From: Prevotella sp.
GTDB taxonomy: Bacteria; Bacillota_I; Bacilli_A; ML615J-28; CAG-313
Length of the DNA: 64,000 nt
Reading direction: 5' to 3'
NCBI GenBank assembly: GCA_023665755.1
Contig: JAMPDF010000003.1
Location: 138,572 to 202,571, forward strand
Part shown: piece after piece, positions 54,191-62,797 of the stretch
How positions within the stretch are numbered: position 1 is the first letter of the stretch
Layout of the letters: the number at the start of each line of letters is the position of its first letter
The notes under the pieces: generated by a model
Databases searched by the model: none
Seen by the model: the letters and a program-made list of their open reading frames with translations, nothing else
Told to the model about the DNA's origin: nothing
Made by a program: the position numbers and the translations under genes

Positions 54191-54510
54191 ATCTTTTTGT
54201 TTTTTATTCTTTTGCATCATACCAAGGCATAACTTTTTATAAATCCGATATGCATGTTCTTCATATTCATCCTTTCATATACCATCTGAACTGAAGCATT
54301 CTTCTTCTATCCTCATTTCATGTACCGCATATACATTATGCAATAATCCCACGTATTTCTTGCTTCATCCATCTTTATATGTATTTGTATGAATAACAAA
54401 AATAGGGTTTTGATTGTATCTGTCTCTTATAACATCAGTAGTAATACATATACAAAATAGGAGTGCTATCATCACCAATATGCTGATAATAATTCTACAT
54501 CTTTTTTCAT
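54182..54510 (-). pseudogene. Decayed small membrane protein gene
   Basis: Downstream of the LRR protein, the minus strand encodes recognisable protein in three frames. A start ATG at 54508-54510 leads into a frameshift in an A run. Then comes a hydrophobic helix (IIISILVMIALLFCICITT) and VIRDRYNQNPIFVIHTNTYKDG up to a TGA. SKKYVGLLHNVYAVHEMRIE continues in frame after that stop. After another TGA, the piece DEYEEHAYRIYKKLCLGMMQ leads to the TAG at 54182. The intact ancestor would be about 105 residues with one N-terminal span. Several independent lesions make this a clear pseudogene. Confidence 0.6.
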
Positions 54511-54528
54511 TCCATTAGTATTAATTTT

Positions 54529-57500
54529 CTATTCAACTATTGTCAAATGTATCATAAGAACTACTCTTGTATTTAACACATAGTTTGCAATTAATATGGC
54601 ATCTCCTGGACCTGTTGATGTTATTAAATGATGATATTCCATGTCTATACTAATATCACTTAAACACTCTATATCCCATATATAATAACCTACATAAGGA
54701 TATGGACTATTTGTAAAATCTAACTCTAATGTATACAATCCATTTTCCTGTGTATATGAATAACTCATATTACTTTCTATTACTATTTCCTCAGTTTTTG
54801 TTTCTTTTAAAATAGTAAGTTCTTTTTTATAAACTATCGATGGATCTTTTTTATTTATGGCATATATAGTAACTCTTGTATCTTTAGTTACATTAAGTCC
54901 TAACACTGTTCCATAAGCTGTTACTTTAGCTATTATTTCATTACTTGAATACCAATCATATTCTAGTCTTGACATTGGATCTCTTAATCTATCTTCTACC
55001 ATCAGATAAATATTTCTTGTAAATCCTTCAGTTATCGTATTTCCTCCTAATACTCCATTATTGAATGTAACCTCACTTCCTAATGGGTATCCTTGATTAT
55101 ACGCTGGATCTGTAACTAAAACTCCATCAATGTTTAAATCTTGATTCACAATTCTTCTTAAACCAAACTGAATACTTACATTTTTAAAATTATCAAAATA
55201 TCCTATGTAATATGTTCCAGGATTCAATATAATAGTAAATATAGGACTTCTATTTATATTTGTTATATCCTCTTTTAGTTTTTCTATTATATAATAATGT
55301 TCATCTCCTGCCTCATATCCTAGTTCTTTTTGCTTTTCAAGTATATATACAGGTATACTATCTTCCATGGTTCCATTTGTTACGATATCTAATTCTAGTT
55401 TTGAACGATGACTGATTGTTATTTCTTTAAAATAACTTTGTGATTTTCTATTGAAAAACAATTCGCTAAAGCCTATATTTTCAAGTGAAGAAGAGTAATC
55501 AATAGATTTTTTTTCTGATTCTTCTATTGTAAATATGATTGAAGAATAATTTGAAGAAGGTAAATCTATACTTATATAATAATATCCATTTTTTGGCAAA
55601 TAGATATACATCTCATTTTCATCTTGATTTGAAGAAGATAAATTTAATTTATCATCAAGACCAAATCTATTCAAAAGGCTCGTTCTATTGCTATTATCAT
55701 AAATTTTAATTGTTCCTTCAGGATATAATGCATTTGTACCAGCATTCAAATAAATTTTAAAAAAACTTGCTCCATTATTATTTAAAAAATAAAATTTACC
55801 ATGGCACTTATTATCTATAGTATTGTGAATGCTTGTTTTCATATTTGTAGTTCCAGTTGATAAGAAAGCATCATTACCTGGCCATCTCAGTGTTATACTC
55901 ATTTCTATTTGGCCAGTAGCTTCTTTATCAATAAATTCAAACGATAAATAATATATTCCACAAGATAAGAAAACATCGCTTGAATTGGTGCTATTATCTA
56001 TTACATTCATATTAGAATCATAAATTATTATGGACACATCATTTAATGAAGTAGCAACAATTTTATATGATTTGGAGCAATTCGCATTAAGTTGATAAAA
56101 TTCATTATATCTAGGATTTAGAGTTATATTTTCATTTACATTATGCTCACAATCCATACTTAATAAAGAATAATTGCTTGATGGGACTATGTTATTTCGA
56201 TAAGAACTCCAGTATTCTTTGTTCTTGTATTCAGCTATTCTTTCTGTCGGGACTACAATTTCTAAATCACTACTGCATCCATCAAATACATTTTCTCCAA
56301 GATTTGTGATTCCAGTAATTGCTCTTAATATATTTACTCTTGATAAATTACTACAACCATTAAAAGCAAACCTATCAATATGCTCAACACTATTTGGTAT
56401 AGTGATACTTGAAAGGCTAGCACAACCTTGAAATGCAGATGTTCCTATCGCATATAAATTATTTGATAGTGATACATCTTGTAAATACGCACAGCCTTCA
56501 AATGCGCTTGAATCTATGTTTGTAACACTACTTGGAATAGTAATGCTTGCAAGACTTGCACACCCTTTGAATACGGATGATCCTATTGAAACCATATTAT
56601 TAGATAAATTAATAGTTTGTAAGTATGCACAGCCCTCAAAAGCACTGGAATCAATATGTGTTACACTATTAGGAATATTGATACTAGCTAAACTAGTACA
56701 ATTTTTAAATGCAGATGATCCTATAGATACTAAATTAGATGACAGTGTTATCGATTGAAGATATGAACAATTTTCAAAAGCAGAATACGCAACTTCTGTA
56801 ACTGTTTCTGGAATTACAATTTTTGTTATGTTTCTATTATTAACAAACGCATTAGGTCCTATTTTACTTACTTTTCTTCCTTCTAAAGAAGACGGTATAT
56901 TAAAAACCCCTGACACATTAAAGTTTAAGCCGTCTAATTGAATTGTTCCATCATCTAATACACTTGTATTAAAACTATCATTTGTAATTGGCGTTACATC
57001 TAGTTCATTCATAACATTAGACATCCTACATGCGTATCCTTTATTTTTATTAAAAAGTTTTGTTCCTCTTCCAAAAACAATTCCTATTAAATAAAGTTTT
57101 TCACCTGCATTTACATAAATCGGTCCTCCACTATCTCCACTTTCTGGTGGATTAGAAAAGGTAAATAAATTAGTTAATCTTTTTCCATTTATCCAAGAAC
57201 TTACGTTTCTACTTTTAATCTTACCAGCCGTTACTCCACTTGTTTGTCCAATTCTAATTATTGGTTGTCCAGAAATTATTTGTCCTTCGTTACCTAACCA
57301 TATATTATCATAAGTAGTTGAACCATATTTACCATACGGTGTTATTTCCCAATCTTCTTGATTACTGAAAGGGACATATGCTGCATCAATAGAATGATAT
57401 TGTTTGGATATCGATGCAGTACCTATATATTTTTCCATCGAAAATGAGTGGGTTTCTGCATTATAGTTTCCCCCATAATACATTGGTCTATCATATGGTG

Positions 57501-58203
57501 CAACATGTGAGTTTGTTAAAACACCCAATGAACCTGTTCTATTAGAAACGGCATTCATTGTTAAAGTACCTCTTGCTTTATTATTAGAACTATATCTATA
57601 TAATATTGATTCTCCTCCATATGCAATGGTAGATGTTTCAATTATCTCCCCAGTTGGATTAGTTTCAAAAATTACTGCATTTTCTTTATACAAACCTTCA
57701 TTTTGTAAATACTGAATTATAACTTGTATATCTTCTTCATCGTTTAATTCAATAAATACTTGATTAAGTTCTTCATCAATACCTACAGTATAGATACTTA
57801 TATTTGACATTATACTTTCTATTGAATTTAATATTTTTTGAAGATAATTATACGAATAATTAAACTCTTGATAAACTATATTATTATCATTTATTAAATA
57901 TTCTACAGATGTTTCATCATTTTTTACCATTGCAATATTTAATATCCCCTTATCATCTATATATGCACCAGCATAATTATCATCATAAATCACAAATTCT
58001 TTATCATTAAAAATATTTACTCCAACCTGAAATTTTGGCAAAATTTGTGAATATATATCTAAACTATTTGTTAAATTAGACATATATGAATGATTTATAG
58101 CAGTATTAGTAGTTATTTCAAATGCATAAAGTTTTTGGGTATTTATACAAAAAACAAATATAAAAATTAAAAAAAATATTGCCACTAAAATTTTCTTCTT
58201 CAT
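54529..58203 (-). CDS. Secreted trypsin-like (S1) peptidase fused to BspA-type leucine-rich repeats
   Basis: A 1224-residue protein with a signal peptide (about 1-28). The peptidase domain, about 195-400, has His233 in TNSHVAP, Asp273 in HSIDAAYV and Ser358 in ESGDSGGPIY, a complete S1 triad. BspA/LRR_5 repeats of 23 residues (AFxGCxxLxxIxIPxxVxxI) lie at about 443-655. They are followed by about 570 residues of beta-rich pre-peptidase-type and Ig-like modules. It is eight bases downstream of a lipoprotein gene with an AATAGGAG site. The surface location and LRRs suggest adhesion and proteolysis of host or bacterial proteins. Codon use is more AT-rich than in the neighbouring region. Confidence 0.85.
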   Translation of the reverse strand: MKKKILVAIFFLIFIFVFCINTQKLYAFEITTNTAINHSYMSNLTNSLDIYSQILPKFQVGVNIFNDKEFVIYDDNYAGAYIDDKGILNIAMVKNDETSVEYLINDNNIVYQEFNYSYNYLQKILNSIESIMSNISIYTVGIDEELNQVFIELNDEEDIQVIIQYLQNEGLYKENAVIFETNPTGEIIETSTIAYGGESILYRYSSNNKARGTLTMNAVSNRTGSLGVLTNSHVAPYDRPMYYGGNYNAETHSFSMEKYIGTASISKQYHSIDAAYVPFSNQEDWEITPYGKYGSTTYDNIWLGNEGQIISGQPIIRIGQTSGVTAGKIKSRNVSSWINGKRLTNLFTFSNPPESGDSGGPIYVNAGEKLYLIGIVFGRGTKLFNKNKGYACRMSNVMNELDVTPITNDSFNTSVLDDGTIQLDGLNFNVSGVFNIPSSLEGRKVSKIGPNAFVNNRNITKIVIPETVTEVAYSAFENCSYLQSITLSSNLVSIGSSAFKNCTSLASINIPNSVTHIDSSAFEGCAYLQTINLSNNMVSIGSSVFKGCASLASITIPSSVTNIDSSAFEGCAYLQDVSLSNNLYAIGTSAFQGCASLSSITIPNSVEHIDRFAFNGCSNLSRVNILRAITGITNLGENVFDGCSSDLEIVVPTERIAEYKNKEYWSSYRNNIVPSSNYSLLSMDCEHNVNENITLNPRYNEFYQLNANCSKSYKIVATSLNDVSIIIYDSNMNVIDNSTNSSDVFLSCGIYYLSFEFIDKEATGQIEMSITLRWPGNDAFLSTGTTNMKTSIHNTIDNKCHGKFYFLNNNGASFFKIYLNAGTNALYPEGTIKIYDNSNRTSLLNRFGLDDKLNLSSSNQDENEMYIYLPKNGYYYISIDLPSSNYSSIIFTIEESEKKSIDYSSSLENIGFSELFFNRKSQSYFKEITISHRSKLELDIVTNGTMEDSIPVYILEKQKELGYEAGDEHYYIIEKLKEDITNINRSPIFTIILNPGTYYIGYFDNFKNVSIQFGLRRIVNQDLNIDGVLVTDPAYNQGYPLGSEVTFNNGVLGGNTITEGFTRNIYLMVEDRLRDPMSRLEYDWYSSNEIIAKVTAYGTVLGLNVTKDTRVTIYAINKKDPSIVYKKELTILKETKTEEIVIESNMSYSYTQENGLYTLELDFTNSPYPYVGYYIWDIECLSDISIDMEYHHLITSTGPGDAILIANYVLNTRVVLMIHLTIVE
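56329..56724 (-). repeat. 138-bp tandem repeat inside the LRR gene
   Basis: Residues 494-539, 540-585 and 586-625 are near-identical 46-residue units (two 23-residue LRRs each). They begin IGSSAF, IGSSVF and IGTSAF and contain IDSSAFEGCAYLQ twice. The pattern suggests recent duplication and can expand or contract. Confidence 0.75.
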
Positions 58204-58211
58204 ATATTCTC

Positions 58212-58715
58212 CTATTTAATATTAATTATTAAATTAATATTATCTAAATTTAATTTGTCTATCTCAATAACCATTAACCAATCATATGCTTCAGTAGTAA
58301 AATTACCATATTTAGTAGTTTGCTTTAAATTTACACTTAATATCGAATCATTTAATACTATATTTTTAACTTTAGTTTTTAAATAATTCCCTGTTTCAAA
58401 TGAAATAATAATTAAATTTTTTTCATTAAAAAATTGTTCATCATAACTTCTAATTAATTTGGATAACTCGCTATTATAATTTATACTGCTTTCATTCAAT
58501 GCATCATTATTCCATTCGATACAATCATTTAATAATTGCTCATACGATAAAACTACACTATCATGATATTTATAAGTTACATTGTCTATATGTTTGTAAC
58601 CAAATATCCCCATTTGATTATATACTAGATTATAATCTAATTTATTTGAATTCTTACACCCTGATAAACTCATTACCATCATGATAATTGTTACAACAAT
58701 ATATGCTTTTTTCAA
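58212..58715 (-). CDS. Small lipoprotein upstream of the LRR peptidase
   Basis: A 167-residue protein with a signal peptide and lipobox LSGC (Cys20). The start is a TTG at 58715: AGGAG lies nine bases upstream, while the nearer ATG is out of frame. The mature part (RSYDEQFFNEKNLIIISFE and YDWLMVIEIDK) resembles small extracellular domains of unknown function. The gene is paired with the peptidase by an eight-base gap, so a chaperone or inhibitor role is a guess. Confidence 0.7.
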   Translation of the reverse strand: MKKAYIVVTIIMMVMSLSGCKNSNKLDYNLVYNQMGIFGYKHIDNVTYKYHDSVVLSYEQLLNDCIEWNNDALNESSINYNSELSKLIRSYDEQFFNEKNLIIISFETGNYLKTKVKNIVLNDSILSVNLKQTTKYGNFTTEAYDWLMVIEIDKLNLDNINLIINIK

Positions 58716-58781
58716 AAATGCATTCTCCTTTATTAATTTTTCTTTATATTAACTATAATCTTAATAGTTACTCTTTCATTT

Positions 58782-59000
58782 TCATTTATTATAGAAAGAA
58801 AAAATTCCTACTACAAAAATAAGTAAAAAATATTTATTAGTTTCTTCTTTAGATAACACTATTATTTTCTTATCGTCTGAAAAATCATTTGGCGTATATG
58901 TCAAAAATTTTTTTGTTTCTATTTCATTTAATGTTACAATTACTGAATCAGTACGTATATTTTCTTTCGATATATCTAAACTTTTGCACCCACATTTATA
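58782..59000 (-). pseudogene. Gene fragment without start
   Basis: A 72-codon open frame with no ATG, ending TGA at 58782. It contains TDSVIVTLNEIETKKFLTY, then FSDDKKIIVLSKEETN and a hydrophobic tail YFLLIFVVGIFSFYNK. The sequence reads as real protein and is preceded by an in-frame TAG. It is probably a remnant of a membrane or surface protein. Confidence 0.4.
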
Positions 59001-59116
59001 CTATACCAATTATTATTCTTAGTTTTTTAAACTTTTTTCTTATTCACTAACAAATTTGATTAATATCACTACTATATTTATTAAATAATTTTATTAGTTT
59101 CAATAAATGAATAGCA

Positions 59117-59255
59117 CTACAAAGCAAAGTCCTTCCAAAACTCTATTTCATACTCTTTTGTGATTACAAACTCCTTTGATGCAATATTACTAATTATAAT
59201 TTCAAAACTCTCATTTTTTGCTTGCACTATATAATTCAATAATATCTAAATCCTA
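59117..59255 (-). pseudogene. Short frameshifted gene fragment
   Basis: On the minus strand a frame reading DLDIIELYSASKK passes by one shift into YIVQAKNESFEIIISNIAS and KEFVITKEYEIEFWKDFAL before TAG at 59117. Protein-like content in two frames with no start supports a decayed gene of the size of a small cytoplasmic protein. Confidence 0.4.
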
Positions 59256-59540
59256 AAATAAATTATTTAAATTTTCATTCACTTTATATAAAATGTTTTT
59301 CTAATCTATGATTTATTTTTTCCCCATACTCTTTCTATGTTAAACAATAAAATGCTAATAACCCTAAGATTTAATTCCACATCTCAATGAAATTCTATAT
59401 TTATTATACACTACTTCTACTGTTCCACTATCGTCTTGTATATTTTATAATAAAATTAATATATATACAGATTCTATTAGTAATTCTTTTTGTGTCTTAA
59501 CAGCAATATGTTAATACTAATATATTAACTAAATGTTGAA

Positions 59541-59666
59541 CTAATCATTTTTTGATGGACTCTTAAAGAGATCTAAAAATTCTTCAAAATCAGTATCACA
59601 ATCAAATTCGATTTCTTCACCATTACTTTTTTTAAATATTATTTTATTATTTTTTAATTTTTTCAT
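59541..59666 (-). CDS. Possible small acidic protein overlapping the 445-residue gene
   Basis: The ATG at 59666 lies inside the 3' end of the preceding gene (20-base overlap), in a different frame. It gives 41 residues: a basic start (MKKLKNNKIIFKKS) followed by a very acidic end (EEIEFDCDTDFEEFLDLF). Translational coupling would explain the lack of a strong ribosome site. The coding nature is plausible, not certain. Confidence 0.4.
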   Translation of the reverse strand: MKKLKNNKIIFKKSNGEEIEFDCDTDFEEFLDLFKSPSKND

Positions 59667-60984
59667 CTTTCATTAATTCAGAAAGTTCTTCTTCACTTAA
59701 AATTTTTTCTCTAAATTTTTCTGTATTAGGAATATTCCTATTAACCAAATTTTTACCCATTAAGGAATTTAAGTATAGTGCAAGTTCAACTAAGATGTAT
59801 AGTTCTTCATCTGATTCTAAACCATTATAAAAAATATATCTATCAAGAAACTCCTTCTTTTCATATACTAAGTCTCTAGCAAATATTCTATCTTCTACAG
59901 TATCAGAAATTAAATGTCTAGTTTTTGAAAGATTGTACCCATATTTTGAAAAATCTCCTTCGAAAGATCTACAATGCTCTAAGGCATCAAATAAGGGGAT
60001 TTGATATGTAGCGTCTTTGAACTTTATCCCTGTATTTTGAAATCCTTCAAAACTCATATTTTGAATTGCATTATATTGAAAGGTAGCTGCATATCTAATT
60101 GCATTTTTATATTTCTCCAATTTTATTTGATTTTTTTCATTAGACAAACGAATATTAAATATTTTAATATATTTATCATAAATATATCCCATATCATTGC
60201 TAAATCTACGTTCTTCTTCTTCTCTTAAATAATATAAATACTCTACATAAGATGCAAATGATTCCATAGATTTCAAGGTTTGTTTTTTGAATTCTTCATT
60301 AACGTTATCACAATAATTTTCAATAGCTTCAATTACTTCATTTATAAATTCCACCCATTTGTTTAAATAATTTTCAAACTGCTTTATATACAATGGAATC
60401 CTAATTGTGGTACCATCTCTTTTTGATGTATATATATGAGCAACTAAATCGCAATCGTTATGACTATTAAAAATCCAATAATTTTTATGTGTAACAAATG
60501 CACAACAATGCAGTTTGGAATCTAACAAATAAGGATGATCGTGAGTAGTATTTATTGGGTGAACAACACACACAGAACGAATGTATTTAAAAAACTTGGA
60601 ATCATTACCATTAGCATTTAATACATTTCCAAAAACATCTTGAGAGTTTTCAATTTCTTTTATTTTGACTATATCTATATTGAAAATTTTACCAATTGTC
60701 TTAATACAATCAATTATAACATAAGCATTATTAATAAATTCATAAAATGAAAATTGTGAACGATGATTATTTAATACTAATCCTGTTTCATTAACATAAT
60801 GAAGAGTATCTTCCAATCTATCCATAATAGCACAGATTCTATTCCATGCCCAATATTGACTAGAATCTTTTAATTTTAATTTATGTTCTATATTAAATGA
60901 AACATTTAATCTATCATTTATTATTTCTCGAAGATACTCTACTAAAGTTATATTAAATTGAAAAGTAAACGTCTTATTTATCAT
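59647..60984 (-). CDS. Unknown 445-residue protein with a possible HEPN-type motif
   Basis: A soluble, mostly helical protein without signal peptide or membrane span; I do not recognise a full-length family. Near residue 135-145 it has KYIRSVCVVHP. R-x5-H on a helix after a long helical region (FYEFINNAYVIIDCIKTIG) is the spacing used in the catalytic motif of HEPN ribonucleases, but this could be chance. It overlaps the LRR fragment upstream by four bases and the small acidic ORF downstream by 20 bases. The surrounding decay and AT-richness suggest an accessory, perhaps defence-related gene. Confidence 0.6.
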   Translation of the reverse strand: MINKTFTFQFNITLVEYLREIINDRLNVSFNIEHKLKLKDSSQYWAWNRICAIMDRLEDTLHYVNETGLVLNNHRSQFSFYEFINNAYVIIDCIKTIGKIFNIDIVKIKEIENSQDVFGNVLNANGNDSKFFKYIRSVCVVHPINTTHDHPYLLDSKLHCCAFVTHKNYWIFNSHNDCDLVAHIYTSKRDGTTIRIPLYIKQFENYLNKWVEFINEVIEAIENYCDNVNEEFKKQTLKSMESFASYVEYLYYLREEEERRFSNDMGYIYDKYIKIFNIRLSNEKNQIKLEKYKNAIRYAATFQYNAIQNMSFEGFQNTGIKFKDATYQIPLFDALEHCRSFEGDFSKYGYNLSKTRHLISDTVEDRIFARDLVYEKKEFLDRYIFYNGLESDEELYILVELALYLNSLMGKNLVNRNIPNTEKFREKILSEEELSELMKDEKIKK

Positions 60985-61335
60985 ATTAAAGACTCCTTTT
61001 CAAAGCACATTGAAAATGAATTATTTTTAATAGTCTTTATTGAAAAAGTAATAATCATTTTTTCTAATAATGAACATCCTATAAATTCACTATCATCAAT
61101 CATTGTTGCAAATAAATCTTCATAAGTCGATGGTATTACAATCTCTTTTATTGTCCCATTAGCAATCATTATTTTGTAATATTGTGTCTTACTATTTGAT
61201 ATAAATGATAAATCAAATATGCTTATTTGGGCATTTGCTGTAAAAATATCATCCAGGCTTACAACAATATTGGGAAGTACAAATACACTAGTCATAAATA
61301 GCACCACACGAATAATTAATTTTTCTGAGTTTCAT
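60981..61335 (-). pseudogene. Truncated BspA-like LRR protein with frameshifted signal peptide
   Basis: The ATG at 61335 follows GGGGGAT and encodes MKLRK; a shift in the following A run is needed to reach the hydrophobic LIIRVVLFMTSVFVLPNIVV. The remaining 90 residues carry a worn LRR_5 pattern (IPSTYEDL, then EFIGCSLLEKMIIT and FSIKTIKNNSF), matching the repeats of the 54529 gene. It stops at 60981, overlapping the next gene by four bases. Only a stub of the LRR array remains, so this is probably a broken paralogue. Confidence 0.55.
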
Positions 61336-61594
61336 TCTATCCCCCTTATTTTTCTTATTAAATTCCTATTAATTTTCGATCTCTTCATCTCCTGTTTTAG
61401 AAACATTAATTTTTAAATTTTAAAAAATTTCTTCAATATTCTGAAATAATTCATATAAAAAAAGCATATTTATAAATATTATATATTTTTTCTCATTATA
61501 TCATATATTCAGATTTTATACAAACGTTTTTATAGTTTGAATTTCATTTACTATGTTAAACTTATTGTAGTTTTTTTATTAAACATTTTATAAT

Positions 61595-61622
61595 AAAAAA
61601 GACCCAATCTAATGATTGAGTC
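61595..61622 (-). terminator. Terminator of the tRNA-Tyr/tRNA-Gln unit
   Basis: The minus-strand hairpin GACTCAAT / ATTGGGTC is followed by six T, about 20 bases after tRNA-Gln. The roughly 260 bases between this and the LRR fragment are very AT-rich; I see nothing in them. Confidence 0.75.
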
Positions 61623-61642
61623 TCATATGCAAATATAAAAAA

Positions 61643-61717
61643 TGGTAGGGCTAGGAGGATTCGAACCTACGAGTGACGGAGTCAAAGTCCGTTGCCTTAC
61701 CGCTTGGCTATAGCCCT
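61643..61717 (-). tRNA. tRNA-Gln (TTG)
   Basis: A 75-base cloverleaf with encoded CCA. It reads AGGGCTATAGCC at the 5' end, with anticodon loop CTTTGAC closed by ACGGA/TCCGT (anticodon TTG). The T arm contains GGTTCGAATCC. Confidence 0.94.
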
Positions 61718-61728
61718 ACATAAAAAAA

Positions 61729-61813
61729 TGGTGGGAGGGGACGGATTCGAACCATCGAACTCGGAGAGAGCGGATTTACAGTCCGCCGCGTTTAGCCACT
61801 TCGCTACCCTCCC
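61729..61813 (-). tRNA. tRNA-Tyr (GTA)
   Basis: An 85-base tRNA with a long variable arm and encoded CCA. The acceptor stem is GGGAGGG/CCCTCCC. The anticodon loop CTGTAAA is closed by GCGGA/TCCGC (anticodon GTA). It is transcribed before tRNA-Gln, 11 bases away. Confidence 0.94.
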
Positions 61814-61849
61814 ATTTATTTTAGCCTGCTAATTCTAACACGCTAAAAT

Positions 61850-61878
61850 ATTATACTATATTTTTTACATTTTGTAAA
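61850..61878 (-). promoter_or_regulatory. Promoter of the tRNA pair
   Basis: TTTACA (minus strand, 61873-61878) and TATAAT (61850-61855) are 17 bases apart, starting transcription about 30 bases before tRNA-Tyr. Confidence 0.65.
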
Positions 61879-61891
61879 CTATTATGCAAAA

Positions 61892-62365
61892 TTATTTCTC
61901 TTTTTTTTCTTTCTTTTTTCTTTTTATCAAAGATGAACAAGTATCTTTGATAATTTTTTGATAATGTTTCCATCCTTTTTTCATTCCTTGTACGACGGGT
62001 TTAGAATAGATAAAGGGTTGAATGACTTTTTTAAGAAATGCACATATCTTCTTGATGACATAAAATGAAACTGTTAGTGTTTTGATAAAGACCTTTTTAA
62101 ATATATATCGATAAAGGATATATCCTGCTAGAATAAACAAAATAAAATAAATAGGCAAATAACCATCCAATAACCGATAACTAAATAGATATGTAATATA
62201 ACACTGAACTACCCAGTACAACATTTGAAGAATGCCTTTAATCCATTTTTTTTGAATTCGTTTGGTACATTCTTCCATCATATCAAGCGTAGCAAAAAGA
62301 TATATCCCATATGCTATCAAATACAACATGAGATATACTTCTTCTTTTAGGGGATATAGATTCAT
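61892..62365 (-). CDS. yabQ: Spore cortex biosynthesis protein YabQ
   Basis: A 157-residue protein with about three membrane spans (near 12-29, 45-65 and 68-88) and a very lysine-rich tail. The pattern LMLYLIAYGIYLFATLDMM followed by a W-containing loop and second span matches YabQ, which localises to the forespore membrane and supports cortex formation. The gene follows yabP by three bases. It has no clear ribosome site of its own, so coupling is likely. YabQ sequences are weakly conserved; adjacency to yabP decides the call. Confidence 0.75.
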   Translation of the reverse strand: MNLYPLKEEVYLMLYLIAYGIYLFATLDMMEECTKRIQKKWIKGILQMLYWVVQCYITYLFSYRLLDGYLPIYFILFILAGYILYRYIFKKVFIKTLTVSFYVIKKICAFLKKVIQPFIYSKPVVQGMKKGWKHYQKIIKDTCSSLIKRKKKEKKEK

Positions 62366-62368
62366 AGG

Positions 62369-62656
62369 CTATTTGAATACTTTACCAAAAAAGTTTGTTT
62401 TTTCTTTTTTTGTTGGTGCTTCTACATATTCAATAGCACTAACTAATCCGACTATCCAAAGGTTACCTTTATCCATATCTAGTTGTTGCATTTCTAATTC
62501 TTGACCTTTCACTAGTAACAAACCTAATTTAGTATCAATCAGAAATTCTTCACTATTGAGACTTTCCACTTTTTTAATACCTGATATTTCTAATCGTTTC
62601 CGATCTTTTAAAATAATATTTTGACCGCTAATCGCAGTAGTTTGATCATAATTCAC
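62369..62656 (-). CDS. yabP: Sporulation protein YabP
   Basis: The best start is GTG at 62656, eight bases after AGGAG; ATG/GTG codons at 62662-62665 abut that site. This gives 95 residues. The phrases KDRKRLEISGIKKVESLN, EFLIDTKLGLLLVKGQEL and a hydrophobic end with GNLWIVGLVSAIEYVE match YabP of Bacillus, a forespore coat/cortex protein that pairs with YabQ. It supports a spore-forming lineage. Confidence 0.85.
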   Translation of the reverse strand: MNYDQTTAISGQNIILKDRKRLEISGIKKVESLNSEEFLIDTKLGLLLVKGQELEMQQLDMDKGNLWIVGLVSAIEYVEAPTKKEKTNFFGKVFK

Positions 62657-62668
62657 TTTCATCACTCC

Positions 62669-62685
62669 TAGAATATCCTATTCTA
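62669..62685. promoter_or_regulatory. Palindrome just upstream of yabP
   Basis: TAGAATA, three bases, then TATTCTA, with perfect seven-base arms, lies directly before the yabP ribosome site. It may be an operator, a promoter element or a leader hairpin; no more can be said. Confidence 0.35.
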
Positions 62686-62728
62686 ATGTTTTCTTTTTTA
62701 TGATTATTTTTTGATTCTATGTAAATAT

Positions 62729-62758
62729 TTGGTTATTTTTTTGAAAGTGTGTTATAAT
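62729..62758 (+). promoter_or_regulatory. Probable lysS promoter
   Basis: TATAAT at 62753-62758 is preceded at 18 bases by TTGGTT (62729-62734). It lies 40 bases before the lysS ATG. No T-box leader is seen in the short interval. Confidence 0.5.
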
Positions 62759-62797
62759 ACATTTAATGAAAAAACTATAGTTATATAGGAGGAAAGT

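Noticed and set aside
62701..62797. T-box leader before lysS
   Set aside because: Too short, and no specifier hairpin or TGGNACC-type box is visible.
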